Assembly (NCBI GenBank): GCA_041664965.1
Contig: JBAYJT010000027.1
Location: 1 to 23,292 of the forward strand
Direction: 5' to 3'
Origin: JBAYJT01 sp041664965
GTDB taxonomy: Bacteria; Pseudomonadota; Gammaproteobacteria; UBA9339
DNA length: 23,292 nt
In this document: piece after piece, positions 1 through 7,657 of the stretch
Layout of the letters: every line of letters starts with the position of its first letter
Position numbering within the stretch: position 1 is the first letter of the stretch
Notes under the pieces: generated by a model
What the model was told of the DNA's origin: nothing
The model's database searches: none
What the model saw: only the letters and a program-made list of their open reading frames with translations
Program-made: the position numbers and the translations under genes

Positions 1-1
1 A

Positions 2-1585
2 GGTAAAGAAGTTCAGATTTACAGTCAAACAGATAAGAAATTTGATCCTGCGATGCAAGCGGAAACACATGTATACTTTGATAAGGCGGAAGCGACAGTT
101 AAGTCAGTAACAGCTGATGTAATCACAGTTACGACGCCGAAAGTCAGTGCAGCAGGGGAATTTCCTGTAAAGGTTACACAAGGCAAAGCAGAAACAACGA
201 GCAAGAAACCGTTTGGTTATTACAAGTTGTTGCTTGATCCACCCAAAGGTCCCAGAACTGGAATACAACAAGATTTGGTGATAACGCCAACAATTGATGG
301 TGTTGCTCCAGTTGTGGCAGATGTGTTTAGCAAAAATCAAAGCGAAGTGAGTGTTACGTTTGAGGGTAAACCATCGATAACGACTTTCAAGAGCTTTACT
401 CAAAGTAGCTTGACGATAGATAAATCTTTGATACCAACATCGAAAACCGATGTTTCGGTTGTAGTCAAATTGCAAAACACTGGCTTCGATTCTGCTAGTG
501 CTATCTTTACCTATATAACACCAACTATTACTTCCGTAACACGGTTTAATAAGCCAGCTGTTGTTTTGAATGGAGGTGGTAAATTGCCGCAAATTACAAC
601 AGCTGGGGATGGCGATGCGAAAGGTAGAGTTGTGATTTGGGGAGATAATTTTGGTACAGATAAAACCAAAATCAAGTCTGTGACAGTTGATAATACAACA
701 TACACCGATCAAAGTGCTTTTGACCTCATAAAAGATGGGGATAAAGTCGGTATTGCGCTTAATCAAGTGCCAGGAGGAACATTAGGTGCTAAGGTAGATA
801 TTAAGGTCGAGGTGGATGGTATACCAACCGATCCTGCAAAACAGGTTTTGGAGTATGTTGGAGTTAGCGCTGCTTTGACGAAACACGCAGAAGATGGGGC
901 TGGTTTAACCGATGATTCAGCTCGTAGAGATGGAGGCGATACAGTGACAGCAAACGGACCAGGAGGATTTAAGTTTAGTTCTAATTCGTTTATGTCTTTT
1001 AATAAAGGTGAGATCGTTGGAGTAGAGACGGCTACTTCAGATTATGCTGTGCAAGCAAAAACACCACTAGTGGCAGAAGAAGGTGCTATTGGTCTTCTTC
1101 CTTATGGTGATGTTGATGTTCATGTTATAAATGGCCCAGACTCCACTTACGAAAATGCTGTAGCGAAGGGATCATTACACGTATATAGAGTTTATTTGCA
1201 ATGTATTAAGGCTACGGATCCGCCTACCACTACTTGCGATAAGCCGCCAACAACTGTGGCTGGAACTGATCCAGTTTTGCGTTCTACAGAGATAGATAAA
1301 GATCATTGCACCAAATCTTATCGTTTTAAACAGTTTTATGGTGTAAATAAGGTCCCGAAAACAGATAAAAATACGATGCGTTGTTATTATGTGACTGAGC
1401 TTGGTCCAATGAACCCAATATATTATGGAGCTCAGGACGACATACAAACGAATAAAGTAGGATACGATTTTAAGTATGGGTGGGAACATGATAGCCCAGG
1501 GCATGCAGATAGTTGCTCGATGGATGATGTTACAGTTGGAGCTGGTATTAATGCTTGTCGCCTGTACTACACAAAAAAGCACTAA
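2..1585 (+). CDS. IPT/TIG-domain surface-type protein, C-terminal part
   Basis: The reading frame is open from base 2, so the gene starts upstream of the window; the first ATG (53) is internal to a domain and is not the start. About 527 residues are visible. Residues 1-73 look like an IPT/TIG immunoglobulin-like fold (alternating beta strands, a FDKAEA strand, the TTPKVSAAGEFPVKVT ending typical of these domains). A second copy lies near residues 174-286, beginning PTITSV and containing the turn VVIWGDNFGTDKTKI. The last 140 residues hold about seven cysteines (TTTCDK, DHCTK, MRCYY, DSCSM, NACRL), which could form disulfides outside the cytoplasm. IPT/TIG repeats are common in secreted or outer-surface proteins that bind ligands or host molecules. 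The signal peptide, if any, lies outside the window, so surface location is inference. The specific role is unknown. Confidence 0.75.
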   Translation, partial: GKEVQIYSQTDKKFDPAMQAETHVYFDKAEATVKSVTADVITVTTPKVSAAGEFPVKVTQGKAETTSKKPFGYYKLLLDPPKGPRTGIQQDLVITPTIDGVAPVVADVFSKNQSEVSVTFEGKPSITTFKSFTQSSLTIDKSLIPTSKTDVSVVVKLQNTGFDSASAIFTYITPTITSVTRFNKPAVVLNGGGKLPQITTAGDGDAKGRVVIWGDNFGTDKTKIKSVTVDNTTYTDQSAFDLIKDGDKVGIALNQVPGGTLGAKVDIKVEVDGIPTDPAKQVLEYVGVSAALTKHAEDGAGLTDDSARRDGGDTVTANGPGGFKFSSNSFMSFNKGEIVGVETATSDYAVQAKTPLVAEEGAIGLLPYGDVDVHVINGPDSTYENAVAKGSLHVYRVYLQCIKATDPPTTTCDKPPTTVAGTDPVLRSTEIDKDHCTKSYRFKQFYGVNKVPKTDKNTMRCYYVTELGPMNPIYYGAQDDIQTNKVGYDFKYGWEHDSPGHADSCSMDDVTVGAGINACRLYYTKKH

Positions 1586-1611
1586 ATTTTAGAAATGTTA
1601 TATAATACAGG

Positions 1612-1653
1612 CCGCCTTCTTTCCAGGTTTTTGGTAAGAAGGCGGTTTGGTAT
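1612..1653 (+). terminator. Hairpin terminator after the IPT/TIG gene
   Basis: A perfect 10-bp stem (CCGCCTTCTT at 1612-1621 with AAGAAGGCGG at 1636-1645) closes a 14-base loop and is followed by a T-rich run (TTTGGTATTTT). It begins 27 bases after the stop codon at 1585. The T tract is interrupted by GG, so efficiency may be moderate. Confidence 0.75.
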
Positions 1654-1703
1654 TTTAGGGTTAAAAACATATTCCAACCCAACTCGCTATTTTTGCTATA
1701 TTG

Positions 1704-1712
1704 TGGTATAGT
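1704..1712 (+). promoter_or_regulatory. Possible extended -10 promoter of gyrA
   Basis: TGG-TATAGT matches an extended -10 element (TGn plus TATAAT, 5 of 6). No good -35 is visible at the usual distance, which is tolerated by extended -10 promoters. Transcription would begin near 1719, placing the dispersed repeat at 1715-1768 in the gyrA leader. Confidence 0.4.
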
Positions 1713-1714
1713 TA

Positions 1715-1768
1715 CCAAAAAACATGTCTACACGTTTTCCTTTAAAATCAATAAGTTATATTTTTAAG
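1715..1768 (+). repeat. Dispersed AACATGTCTAC repeat, copy 1
   Basis: A 54-bp stretch with the shared block AAAAAACATGTCTAC, then a variable centre and the shared tail AAATCAATAAGTT and ATTTTTAA. It aligns without gaps to the reverse complement of 23114-23167 (44 of 54 bases identical by eye). It ends 19 bases before the gyrA ATG. The short palindrome ACATGT lies inside the core. Confidence 0.75.
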
Positions 1769-1787
1769 TTAAGGTCTGTGAATTTAT

Positions 1788-4352
1788 ATGTCAGAACTAG
1801 CTAAAGAAATTCTTACTATTCAAATCGAAGATGAGATGAAGCAGTCCTATTTGGACTATGCCATGAGCGTTATTGTGGGAAGGGCATTGCCAGATGTAAG
1901 AGATGGGCTCAAGCCTGTACATCGGCGCGTGCTTTATGCCATGCATGAGCTCGGGAATGATTGGAATAAAGCTTACAAAAAATCCGCGCGTATAGTTGGT
2001 GACGTCATCGGTAAATATCATCCGCATGGCGACACGGCTGTTTATGACACAATAGTTCGTATGGCGCAGTCTTTTTCTTTGCGTCATATGTTAGTAGATG
2101 GCCAAGGTAACTTCGGTTCTGTCGATGGCGACTCTCCTGCTGCCATGCGTTATACGGAAATTAGGCTCTCTAAAATTGCGCATACTTTACTTGCCGATAT
2201 TGACAAAGATACTGTCGATTTTGGGCCAAACTATGATGAAAGCGAAACCATGCCGCTTGTGTTGCCAGCGCGCTTTCCAAACTTATTGGTAAATGGCTCT
2301 TCTGGTATTGCCGTTGGTATGGCGACTAATATTCCACCGCACAATTTAGGCGAAATTATTGATGCTTGCGTAGCTCTTATCGATGATCCCAAAATCACTT
2401 TGGAAGAAGTAATTAAACATATTCCAGGTCCGGATTTTCCAACAGCCGGCTTTATTAACGGTCGCGCCGGCATTGTCGAAGCTTATAAAACTGGACGTGG
2501 TCGCATTCAAATTCGTGCTAAGACGCGAGTGGAAGAAGATGAGCAAAGCGGTAAACAGGCTATTATCATTGACGAGCTGCCTTATCAGGTCAATAAGGCC
2601 GTGCTACAAGAGCGTATCGGCGTTTTAGTGCGTGAGAAAAAACTGGAAGGAATTACGGCGATTCGTGATGAATCAGATAAAGATGGCATGCGCGTTGTTA
2701 TTGAGCTCAGACGCGGTGAAGCTGCCGATATTATTTTGAATAATTTATACGCCAACACGCAAATGCAGGTAGTATTTGGCATTAACATGGTGGCCCTTGA
2801 TAACGGCCGGCCGATGCTTTTAAATGTTTTGCAAATGCTAGAAGCTTTCTTGCAGCATCGCCGTGAAGTTGTTACTAGACGTACTGTATTTGAACTTAGA
2901 AAAGCGCGCCAAAGAGCTCATTTGTTAGAAGGTTTAAGTGTTGCGTTAGTTAATATCGACGAAATTGTGGCTCTTATTAAAGCTGCACGAGGACCGCAAG
3001 AAGCAAAAGAAGGTTTGTTAGCCCGTTCTTGGCCTCTAAAAACCATGCAGGCGCTTTTAGATCAGGATGGCTCTATATTATCGCGCCCAGAAAATTTGGC
3101 GGCGGAATTTGGTTTAAATCAAGGCGAATATAAACTATCTCCTGAGCAAGCGCAGGCTATTTTAGATTTAAGATTGCATCGTTTAACTGGTTTGGAACAG
3201 GATAAGATTTTTGCTGAATACGGCGAACTTTTAAAAGAAATTCAAGGTTTGATAGCGATCTTGCGCGATCCTAAGCTTTTAATGGAAGTTATCCGCAGAG
3301 AGCTACTAGAAATTAAAGATCAATTTGGCGATGCAAGACGCACAGAAATTATCGAAAATGAAATAGATTTAACGACAGAAGATTTGATCGACGATGAAAC
3401 CGTAGCTGTTACGCTCTCTCATCAAGGTTATGCCAAAATTCAGCCGGTTGCTGACTATGAAGCGCAGCACCGTGGTGGCAAGGGCAGAACTTTAACTAAA
3501 GTGAAAGAAGAGGATTTTGTTGAACATTTACTTATAGCCAACACACACGACACGGTTTTATGCTTTTCTAATCATGGCAAAGTTTATTGGCTCAAAGTTT
3601 ATCAGTTGCCGCATGGCAGTGCGCAAGCGCGTGGCAAGCCAATTGTGAATCTCTTACCACTAGATGCAGATGAAAAGATTACGGCTATTTTGCCGGTGCG
3701 TGAATATAGCGCTGAAAAATTTATTTTTATGGCAACAGAACGCGGAATTGTCAAAAAGATTTCTTTAGATAACTTTTCGCGTCCACGTACTAGCGGAATT
3801 ATTGCTTTAGCCTTAGACGATGGCGATCGCTTAATTGGCGTGGCTTTGACTGACGGCAAATGCGACGTGATGCTTTTTACCGATATGGGCAAAGTAATTC
3901 GTTTTAGTGAAGATGACGTACGCCCGACGGGCCGTACGGCCCGCGGCGTGATTGGCATGCGTTTACACGAAGGTCAAAAAATTATTTCTTTGGTAATTGC
4001 TGGAACGACTGGCGCCATTTTAACCGCGACGGAAAATGGCTATGGCAAGCGTACTGCAATTGAAGAATATTCCACTATCAATCGCGGTGGCCAAGGCGTT
4101 ATTTCTATCCAAGTTAGTGAGCGAAATGGTAAGGTAATTGGCGCTGTCCAAGTTTATCCTGGCGATGAAATTATGCTTGTGAACGACCAAGGTGGCTTGG
4201 TGCGTACCCCTGTCGATGAAATTTCTGTTATTGGTCGTAATACGCAGGGTGTAAGGCTTATTGATGTTGTGAGTTATGGCAGTAAGCTAGTTAGCATCGA
4301 GCGTTTGCCGGTGGTTGAAGAGACGCAATTAATCGCGCCAGTAAATTCCTAA
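1788..4352 (+). CDS. gyrA: DNA gyrase subunit A
   Basis: GyrA is the DNA-cleaving subunit of gyrase (A2B2), which introduces negative supercoils using ATP bound by GyrB. The 854-aa product aligns without gaps to E. coli GyrA at the N-terminus (SYLDYAMSVIVGRALPD). The catalytic tyrosine is Y122 in AAMRYTEIRL. The quinolone region carries T83 and D87 (HPHGDTAVYD); Thr at 83 is a natural residue in some genera. The C-terminal beta-pinwheel begins after about residue 530 and contains the GyrA box at 560-566, which reads QHRGGKG rather than the usual QRRGGKG. The acidic tail of E. coli GyrA is absent; the protein ends at ETQLIAPVNS, explaining the shorter length (854 against 875). There is no gyrB next to it. 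Its stop overlaps that of the convergent toxin gene by a few bases. The upstream Shine-Dalgarno is weak (AAGG at 1771, 13 bases away). Confidence 0.98.
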   Translation: MSELAKEILTIQIEDEMKQSYLDYAMSVIVGRALPDVRDGLKPVHRRVLYAMHELGNDWNKAYKKSARIVGDVIGKYHPHGDTAVYDTIVRMAQSFSLRHMLVDGQGNFGSVDGDSPAAMRYTEIRLSKIAHTLLADIDKDTVDFGPNYDESETMPLVLPARFPNLLVNGSSGIAVGMATNIPPHNLGEIIDACVALIDDPKITLEEVIKHIPGPDFPTAGFINGRAGIVEAYKTGRGRIQIRAKTRVEEDEQSGKQAIIIDELPYQVNKAVLQERIGVLVREKKLEGITAIRDESDKDGMRVVIELRRGEAADIILNNLYANTQMQVVFGINMVALDNGRPMLLNVLQMLEAFLQHRREVVTRRTVFELRKARQRAHLLEGLSVALVNIDEIVALIKAARGPQEAKEGLLARSWPLKTMQALLDQDGSILSRPENLAAEFGLNQGEYKLSPEQAQAILDLRLHRLTGLEQDKIFAEYGELLKEIQGLIAILRDPKLLMEVIRRELLEIKDQFGDARRTEIIENEIDLTTEDLIDDETVAVTLSHQGYAKIQPVADYEAQHRGGKGRTLTKVKEEDFVEHLLIANTHDTVLCFSNHGKVYWLKVYQLPHGSAQARGKPIVNLLPLDADEKITAILPVREYSAEKFIFMATERGIVKKISLDNFSRPRTSGIIALALDDGDRLIGVALTDGKCDVMLFTDMGKVIRFSEDDVRPTGRTARGVIGMRLHEGQKIISLVIAGTTGAILTATENGYGKRTAIEEYSTINRGGQGVISIQVSERNGKVIGAVQVYPGDEIMLVNDQGGLVRTPVDEISVIGRNTQGVRLIDVVSYGSKLVSIERLPVVEETQLIAPVNS

Positions 4353-4687
4353 CGCAAATCCAGATGCAGCCTTATGGCGCTGTCAACCTGTCTTAGAAGA
4401 TCAAAATTCACAAGACCGATTACATCACCCATAATTCTAAGCTTAGATATAGTTCTAATTTGGTGGCATTGAGCTTTAGATTGCTTAGAGAGACCGGTTT
4501 GTTTTGAACTGAGGAAAACCTCGAATGGATAAACTTTTTTAACATTTGAGGTAATAGGAACAATTGTCACAGTAGATGCAAACGAATTGTTGGCATTGTT
4601 ACTAACTATCAAAACTGGTCGTGTTTTTTTAATTTCAGAGCCGATTGTTGGATTTAAATTAGCAAAATATATATCACCACGTTTCAT
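4349..4687 (-). CDS. MazF/PemK-type endoribonuclease toxin
   Basis: A 112-aa protein of the MazF/PemK/CcdB fold. The opening MKRGDIYFANLNPTIGSEIKKTRPVLIVSN-type block is diagnostic: conserved R3-G4-D5, the G-x-E-x-x-K-T-R-P run ending at R23-P24, and VPITS with T46. R23 and T46 correspond to the catalytic Arg and Thr of MazF toxins, which cut single-stranded RNA at short sequences. The gene follows its antitoxin on the minus strand, overlapping it by 14 bases, so translation is probably coupled. Its stop overlaps the gyrA stop by three bases, tail to tail. The length and all core motifs are intact, so the toxin is likely active. The cleavage sequence cannot be predicted. Confidence 0.9.
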   Translation of the reverse strand: MKRGDIYFANLNPTIGSEIKKTRPVLIVSNNANNSFASTVTIVPITSNVKKVYPFEVFLSSKQTGLSKQSKAQCHQIRTISKLRIMGDVIGLVNFDLLRQVDSAIRLHLDLR

Positions 4688-4898
4688 CTTCTAACCCATC
4701 AAATACAGTTACTTCTAATCCTTCGTCCACTTCTTTGTTAGCTTCCTTGTAGCAAGCCTCAAGCTGCGTTTGTTGCAACAAATAGAGGGCTTGATTAATA
4801 ACATCAGAGCGACTCTTGCAGTTATGCGCCTCTTGATAATGATCGATAAAATCACACATAGAATTAGGCAAAGAAATCGATATTTTTTGTGCTTGCAT
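4674..4898 (-). CDS. Ribbon-helix-helix antitoxin of the MazF-type pair
   Basis: A 74-aa protein. Residues 4-40 form a ribbon-helix-helix DNA-binding domain (strand KISISLP, helix with FIDHYQ, then SRSDVINQALYLL), as in CopG/ParD/MazE9-like antitoxins. The C-terminal part is acidic (EVDEGLEV, DGLEDETW) and would wrap and neutralise the toxin. It is the first gene of a two-gene operon on the minus strand. A Shine-Dalgarno AAGGT lies eight bases before the ATG. Such antitoxins repress their own promoter; a matching palindrome overlaps the predicted -10 element at 4927-4943. Confidence 0.85.
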   Translation of the reverse strand: MQAQKISISLPNSMCDFIDHYQEAHNCKSRSDVINQALYLLQQTQLEACYKEANKEVDEGLEVTVFDGLEDETW

Positions 4899-4926
4899 TG
4901 ATTGCTACCTTAAGTCATACTTATTT

Positions 4927-4968
4927 TACTACTTTTGGTAGTATAGTACGGAATACCAAATTATGCAA
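4927..4968 (-). promoter_or_regulatory. Promoter and palindromic operator of the MazF-type operon
   Basis: On the minus strand TATACT (4945-4940) is a good -10 element, with the weak TTGCAT (4968-4963) 17 bases upstream. A palindrome with six-base arms, TACTAC (4927-4932) and GTAGTA (4938-4943), separated by five bases, overlaps the -10 and start site. This is where a ribbon-helix-helix antitoxin would bind to shut off its own operon. The predicted start near 4933 leaves a 35-base leader. Confidence 0.5.
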
Positions 4969-5035
4969 TAGACAATTCGGTTTCTTTTCAAAGTTAGAAG
5001 TAAATTTCTGTATGGTTGAGTTTTTGCCAGAATTA

Positions 5036-5083
5036 GGTTAAAATAACCCCTTAAAATAACCAAAAATTGGTTAAAATAAGGGG
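5036..5083 (+). promoter_or_regulatory. Nested palindrome covering the Shine-Dalgarno of the ATPase gene
   Basis: Between 5047 and 5083 the left half holds CCCCTTA and TAACCAA separated by AAA. The right half holds TTGGTTA and TAAGGGG, also separated by AAA. The halves are mirror images around a central AAA. A smaller palindrome, GGTTA and TAACC around AAA, sits just upstream (5036-5048). The last bases, AAGGGG (5078-5083), form the ribosome binding site six bases before the ATG at 5090, so an RNA hairpin would hide it. A DNA operator is the alternative reading. Confidence 0.55.
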
Positions 5084-5089
5084 TAAAAT

Positions 5090-6421
5090 ATGTATAGAGA
5101 TATTAATTCTGTCCTAAAGCAATGGAAAAATGCCGCCGAGCATTTACCTATTTTGCTACGCGGAGCTCGGCAAATTGGTAAGACAACTGTGGTTGAGCAA
5201 TTTGCCAAAGATAATTTCGCTTATTTTGTGAATATTAACTTTGAATTAGAGCCAGATTATGCTTCTTGTTTTCAAAGTTTAAAGCCTACGGAAATAATTA
5301 AGCAAATATTGTTGAAGCAAACAGTGCCAGTTGTTCCTGGTCAGACCTTGCTTTTTTTAGATGAAATTCAAATCTGCCCGGAAGCCATAGTGGCTTTGCG
5401 CTATTTCAAAGAACAAATGCCAGAGCTTCACGTTATTGGCGCTGGATCGTTGTTAGAATTTGTTTTAAATGACGCTAAATTTTCTATACCAGTTGGTCGA
5501 GTGCAATTTTTATATATGCACCCATTATCGTTTTATGAATATTTAAAAGCTAAAGGCAGACAAAATCTTGTAGAGCATATTCAACAAGCAACTTATTCCA
5601 AACCGCCATCTCAAGTTGCGCATAATGAGCTATTAAAGCTGATAAAAGAATATTTAGCTCTTGGTGGCATGCCTGCAATTTTGAATCACTTTTTGCAATC
5701 TCAGGAACAAGACCTAATCTCTTGCCAAAATTTGCAAACCAATTTATTAGCCACTTATCGCAATGATTTCGGTAAATATGCCAAATTAACTAAGCATAAG
5801 TATTTGCAAGAGGTATTTATTAAAGCCCCTAATTTAATTGGCAAGCAAGTGAAGTATTCGCATATAAATGCTGAGACTAAATCTCTCGATATAAAGGGAG
5901 CCATTGATCTTTTGGTTCAATCAGGACTTTTATATAGGGTTTCAGCTTCTAGTTGCTCTGGATTACCTTTGAACGCTTTAATTAATGAGAAAAAATTTAA
6001 ACTGCTTTTTGTGGATGTGGGGCTGATGAATCGTGCTGGTAAAATCGATTTGCATAATTTATTTACTCAAGATCTGTCTTTGATTACACAAGGTGCTATT
6101 GCCGAGCAATTCGTGGGGCAGGAGTTATTAGCTTACCAAAATCCTTACGAAGAACCAGAAGTATACTTTTGGGAACGCGATAAAGTGGGTAGTCAGGCAG
6201 AAGTAGATTATGTGATAAATTTAGGTGGCAAAATAGTTCCAATAGAAGTAAAGTCTGGTACGAGTGGGCGTTTGAAATCGTTACATGTGTTTATGCGTGA
6301 GAAAAATGTTAGTTGTGGTATACGCTTTTCTACACAACCTTTAAATTATCAAGATAATATCATGTCGATTCCAATTTATATGATCGGCGAACTGAAGCGA
6401 CTTTATGCAGAGGCTGAATAG
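5090..6421 (+). CDS. AAA+ ATPase with C-terminal DUF4143 domain
   Basis: A 443-aa protein of the large prokaryotic AAA_14/DUF4143 family. Walker A is GARQIGKT (residues 25-32), Walker B is LLFLDEIQ with D91-E92, and the sensor segment is VIGAGSLLEF (residues 115-124). The C-terminal DUF4143 part ends in a PD-(D/E)XK-like pattern: D373 in EVDYVINLGG followed by E386-V-K388 in IEVKSG. Family members are widespread in accessory DNA and their cellular role is mostly unknown; the nuclease-like motif suggests nucleic-acid action, but this is inference. It has a good Shine-Dalgarno (AAGGGG) buried in a palindrome. Only six bases separate its stop from trmD, so the two are probably co-transcribed. 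It occupies the position normally held by rpsP-rimM. Confidence 0.85.
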   Translation: MYRDINSVLKQWKNAAEHLPILLRGARQIGKTTVVEQFAKDNFAYFVNINFELEPDYASCFQSLKPTEIIKQILLKQTVPVVPGQTLLFLDEIQICPEAIVALRYFKEQMPELHVIGAGSLLEFVLNDAKFSIPVGRVQFLYMHPLSFYEYLKAKGRQNLVEHIQQATYSKPPSQVAHNELLKLIKEYLALGGMPAILNHFLQSQEQDLISCQNLQTNLLATYRNDFGKYAKLTKHKYLQEVFIKAPNLIGKQVKYSHINAETKSLDIKGAIDLLVQSGLLYRVSASSCSGLPLNALINEKKFKLLFVDVGLMNRAGKIDLHNLFTQDLSLITQGAIAEQFVGQELLAYQNPYEEPEVYFWERDKVGSQAEVDYVINLGGKIVPIEVKSGTSGRLKSLHVFMREKNVSCGIRFSTQPLNYQDNIMSIPIYMIGELKRLYAEAE

Positions 6422-6427
6422 TTTTCT

Positions 6428-7177
6428 ATGCACTTCGATATAATTACAATTTTCCCAGAAATGCTTTCCGCTTTAAATTATGGCATTCCAACGCGGGCGC
6501 AGAAAAGCGGTCTAATCCAAATTAAAACTTGGGATTTGCGCGAATTTAGCGACAATAGCTATCGCCGAGTCGATGAAAGGCCTTTTGGTGGCGGACCTGG
6601 AATGGTAATGATGTATGAACCGCTTAAAAAAGCTATCACGGCGGCTAAGGCGGCGTCTATCGTAAAGCCCAAAGTTGTCCATCTTACTCCTCAGGGCATT
6701 CCACTTAAGCAAAAATATCTGCAAGAAGTAGTTGCCGACGCGTCTATGCAGCATCTAATCTTTTTAGCTGGCCGTTATGAGGGCATAGACGAAAGATTGA
6801 TTGAAGATGAGGTCGATTTAGAATGGTCTTTAGGTGACTATGTTTTAAGCGGCGGGGAACTGGCCGCTATGGTGATTATAGACGCTTTAACGCGACTTTT
6901 GCCAGGTGCTTTAGGGGAAGATGCGTCAGCTGAGCAAGATTCTTTTATGAATGGACTTTTAGATTATCCGCATTACACAAGGCCACCAGAAGTTTCTGGA
7001 AAAGCGGTTCCGGAAGTGCTTTTAAGCGGCGATCATGCCAAAATTGCGCGTTGGCGCTTAAAGCAATCTTTAGGTCGAACTTGGCTCAGACGCCCGGATT
7101 TATTGGAACAAAAAGAGCTCACAAAGGGCGAAAAGCTGCTTTTAGACGAATTTATCAAGGAAAACGTGCAAAAATAA
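6428..7177 (+). CDS. trmD: tRNA (guanine-N1-)-methyltransferase
   Basis: TrmD methylates N1 of G37 in tRNAs for Leu, Pro and Arg using S-adenosylmethionine, preventing +1 frameshifting; it is normally essential. The 249-aa length is typical. The knotted SPOUT core is complete: FGGGPGMVM (53-61), LAGRYEGIDERLIE (113-126), GDYVLSGGELA (136-146), and DYPHYTRPPE (179-188), which leads into the C-terminal tRNA-binding domain. No Shine-Dalgarno is visible before the ATG; the start lies six bases after the ATPase stop, suggesting coupled translation. rplS follows as in the classical rpsP-rimM-trmD-rplS operon, but rpsP and rimM are not upstream. Confidence 0.98.
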   Translation: MHFDIITIFPEMLSALNYGIPTRAQKSGLIQIKTWDLREFSDNSYRRVDERPFGGGPGMVMMYEPLKKAITAAKAASIVKPKVVHLTPQGIPLKQKYLQEVVADASMQHLIFLAGRYEGIDERLIEDEVDLEWSLGDYVLSGGELAAMVIIDALTRLLPGALGEDASAEQDSFMNGLLDYPHYTRPPEVSGKAVPEVLLSGDHAKIARWRLKQSLGRTWLRRPDLLEQKELTKGEKLLLDEFIKENVQK

Positions 7178-7235
7178 AGGAAATTGGTTAAACTACGCAT
7201 CGTTTTTTTTAATACTTATGTTAGAGGTAATTACC

Positions 7236-7634
7236 ATGCATCCCGTTGTGCAACAATTTGAACAAGAACAAATGTCAGACAAAAAGATCCCGTCTTTTAA
7301 AATTGGCGATACCGTTGTAGTAAAAGTCAAAGTAAAAGAAGGCGATAGAGAACGTCTACAATCTTATGAAGGTGTGGTAATTGCTAAGCGCAATCGCGGT
7401 ATACATTCTGCGTTTACTGTACGTAAAATTTCACACGGCGAAGGCGTAGAAAGAGTTTTTCAAACTCACAGCGCGCAAATCGGTGGCATTACAGTTAAGC
7501 GTAGTGGTGATGTTACGCGTGCTAAACTTTATTATTTGCGTGATCTAAGTGGTCGTAAAGCTCGCATTCAAGAAAAAATCGCTACGACTAAGAAAGACAC
7601 TGCTCCTCTGCTTGAAGCTACCGAAGCTAAATAA
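7236..7634 (+). CDS. rplS: 50S ribosomal protein L19
   Basis: L19 sits at the interface of the ribosomal subunits. Core motifs are intact: FKIGDTVVVKV, the RLQSYEGVVIAKRNRG loop, FTVRKISHGEGVERVF, and AKLYYLRDLSGRKARI. The start at 7236 (MHPVVQQFEQEQM) is chosen because AGAGGT (7223-7228) is a proper ribosome binding site seven bases upstream. The in-frame ATG at 7218 has none and would add six residues absent from L19 proteins. The product is 132 aa against about 115 in E. coli; the excess is a C-terminal tail, IATTKKDTAPLLEATEAK, rich in charged residues. It lies 58 bases after trmD and probably shares its transcript. Confidence 0.97.
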   Translation: MHPVVQQFEQEQMSDKKIPSFKIGDTVVVKVKVKEGDRERLQSYEGVVIAKRNRGIHSAFTVRKISHGEGVERVFQTHSAQIGGITVKRSGDVTRAKLYYLRDLSGRKARIQEKIATTKKDTAPLLEATEAK

Positions 7635-7657
7635 TCACTCTTTTTCAAGGAACGAAA

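Noticed and set aside
104..766. Minus-strand open frame opposite the IPT/TIG gene (also 511-705 and 1175-1582)
   Set aside because: The residues are Cys/Ile/Arg-rich and domain-free, and the plus frame gives clear IPT/TIG folds.
7218..7235. Upstream ATG for rplS
   Set aside because: No ribosome site before it; AGAGGT fits the ATG at 7236 and L19 proteins do not carry the six extra residues.
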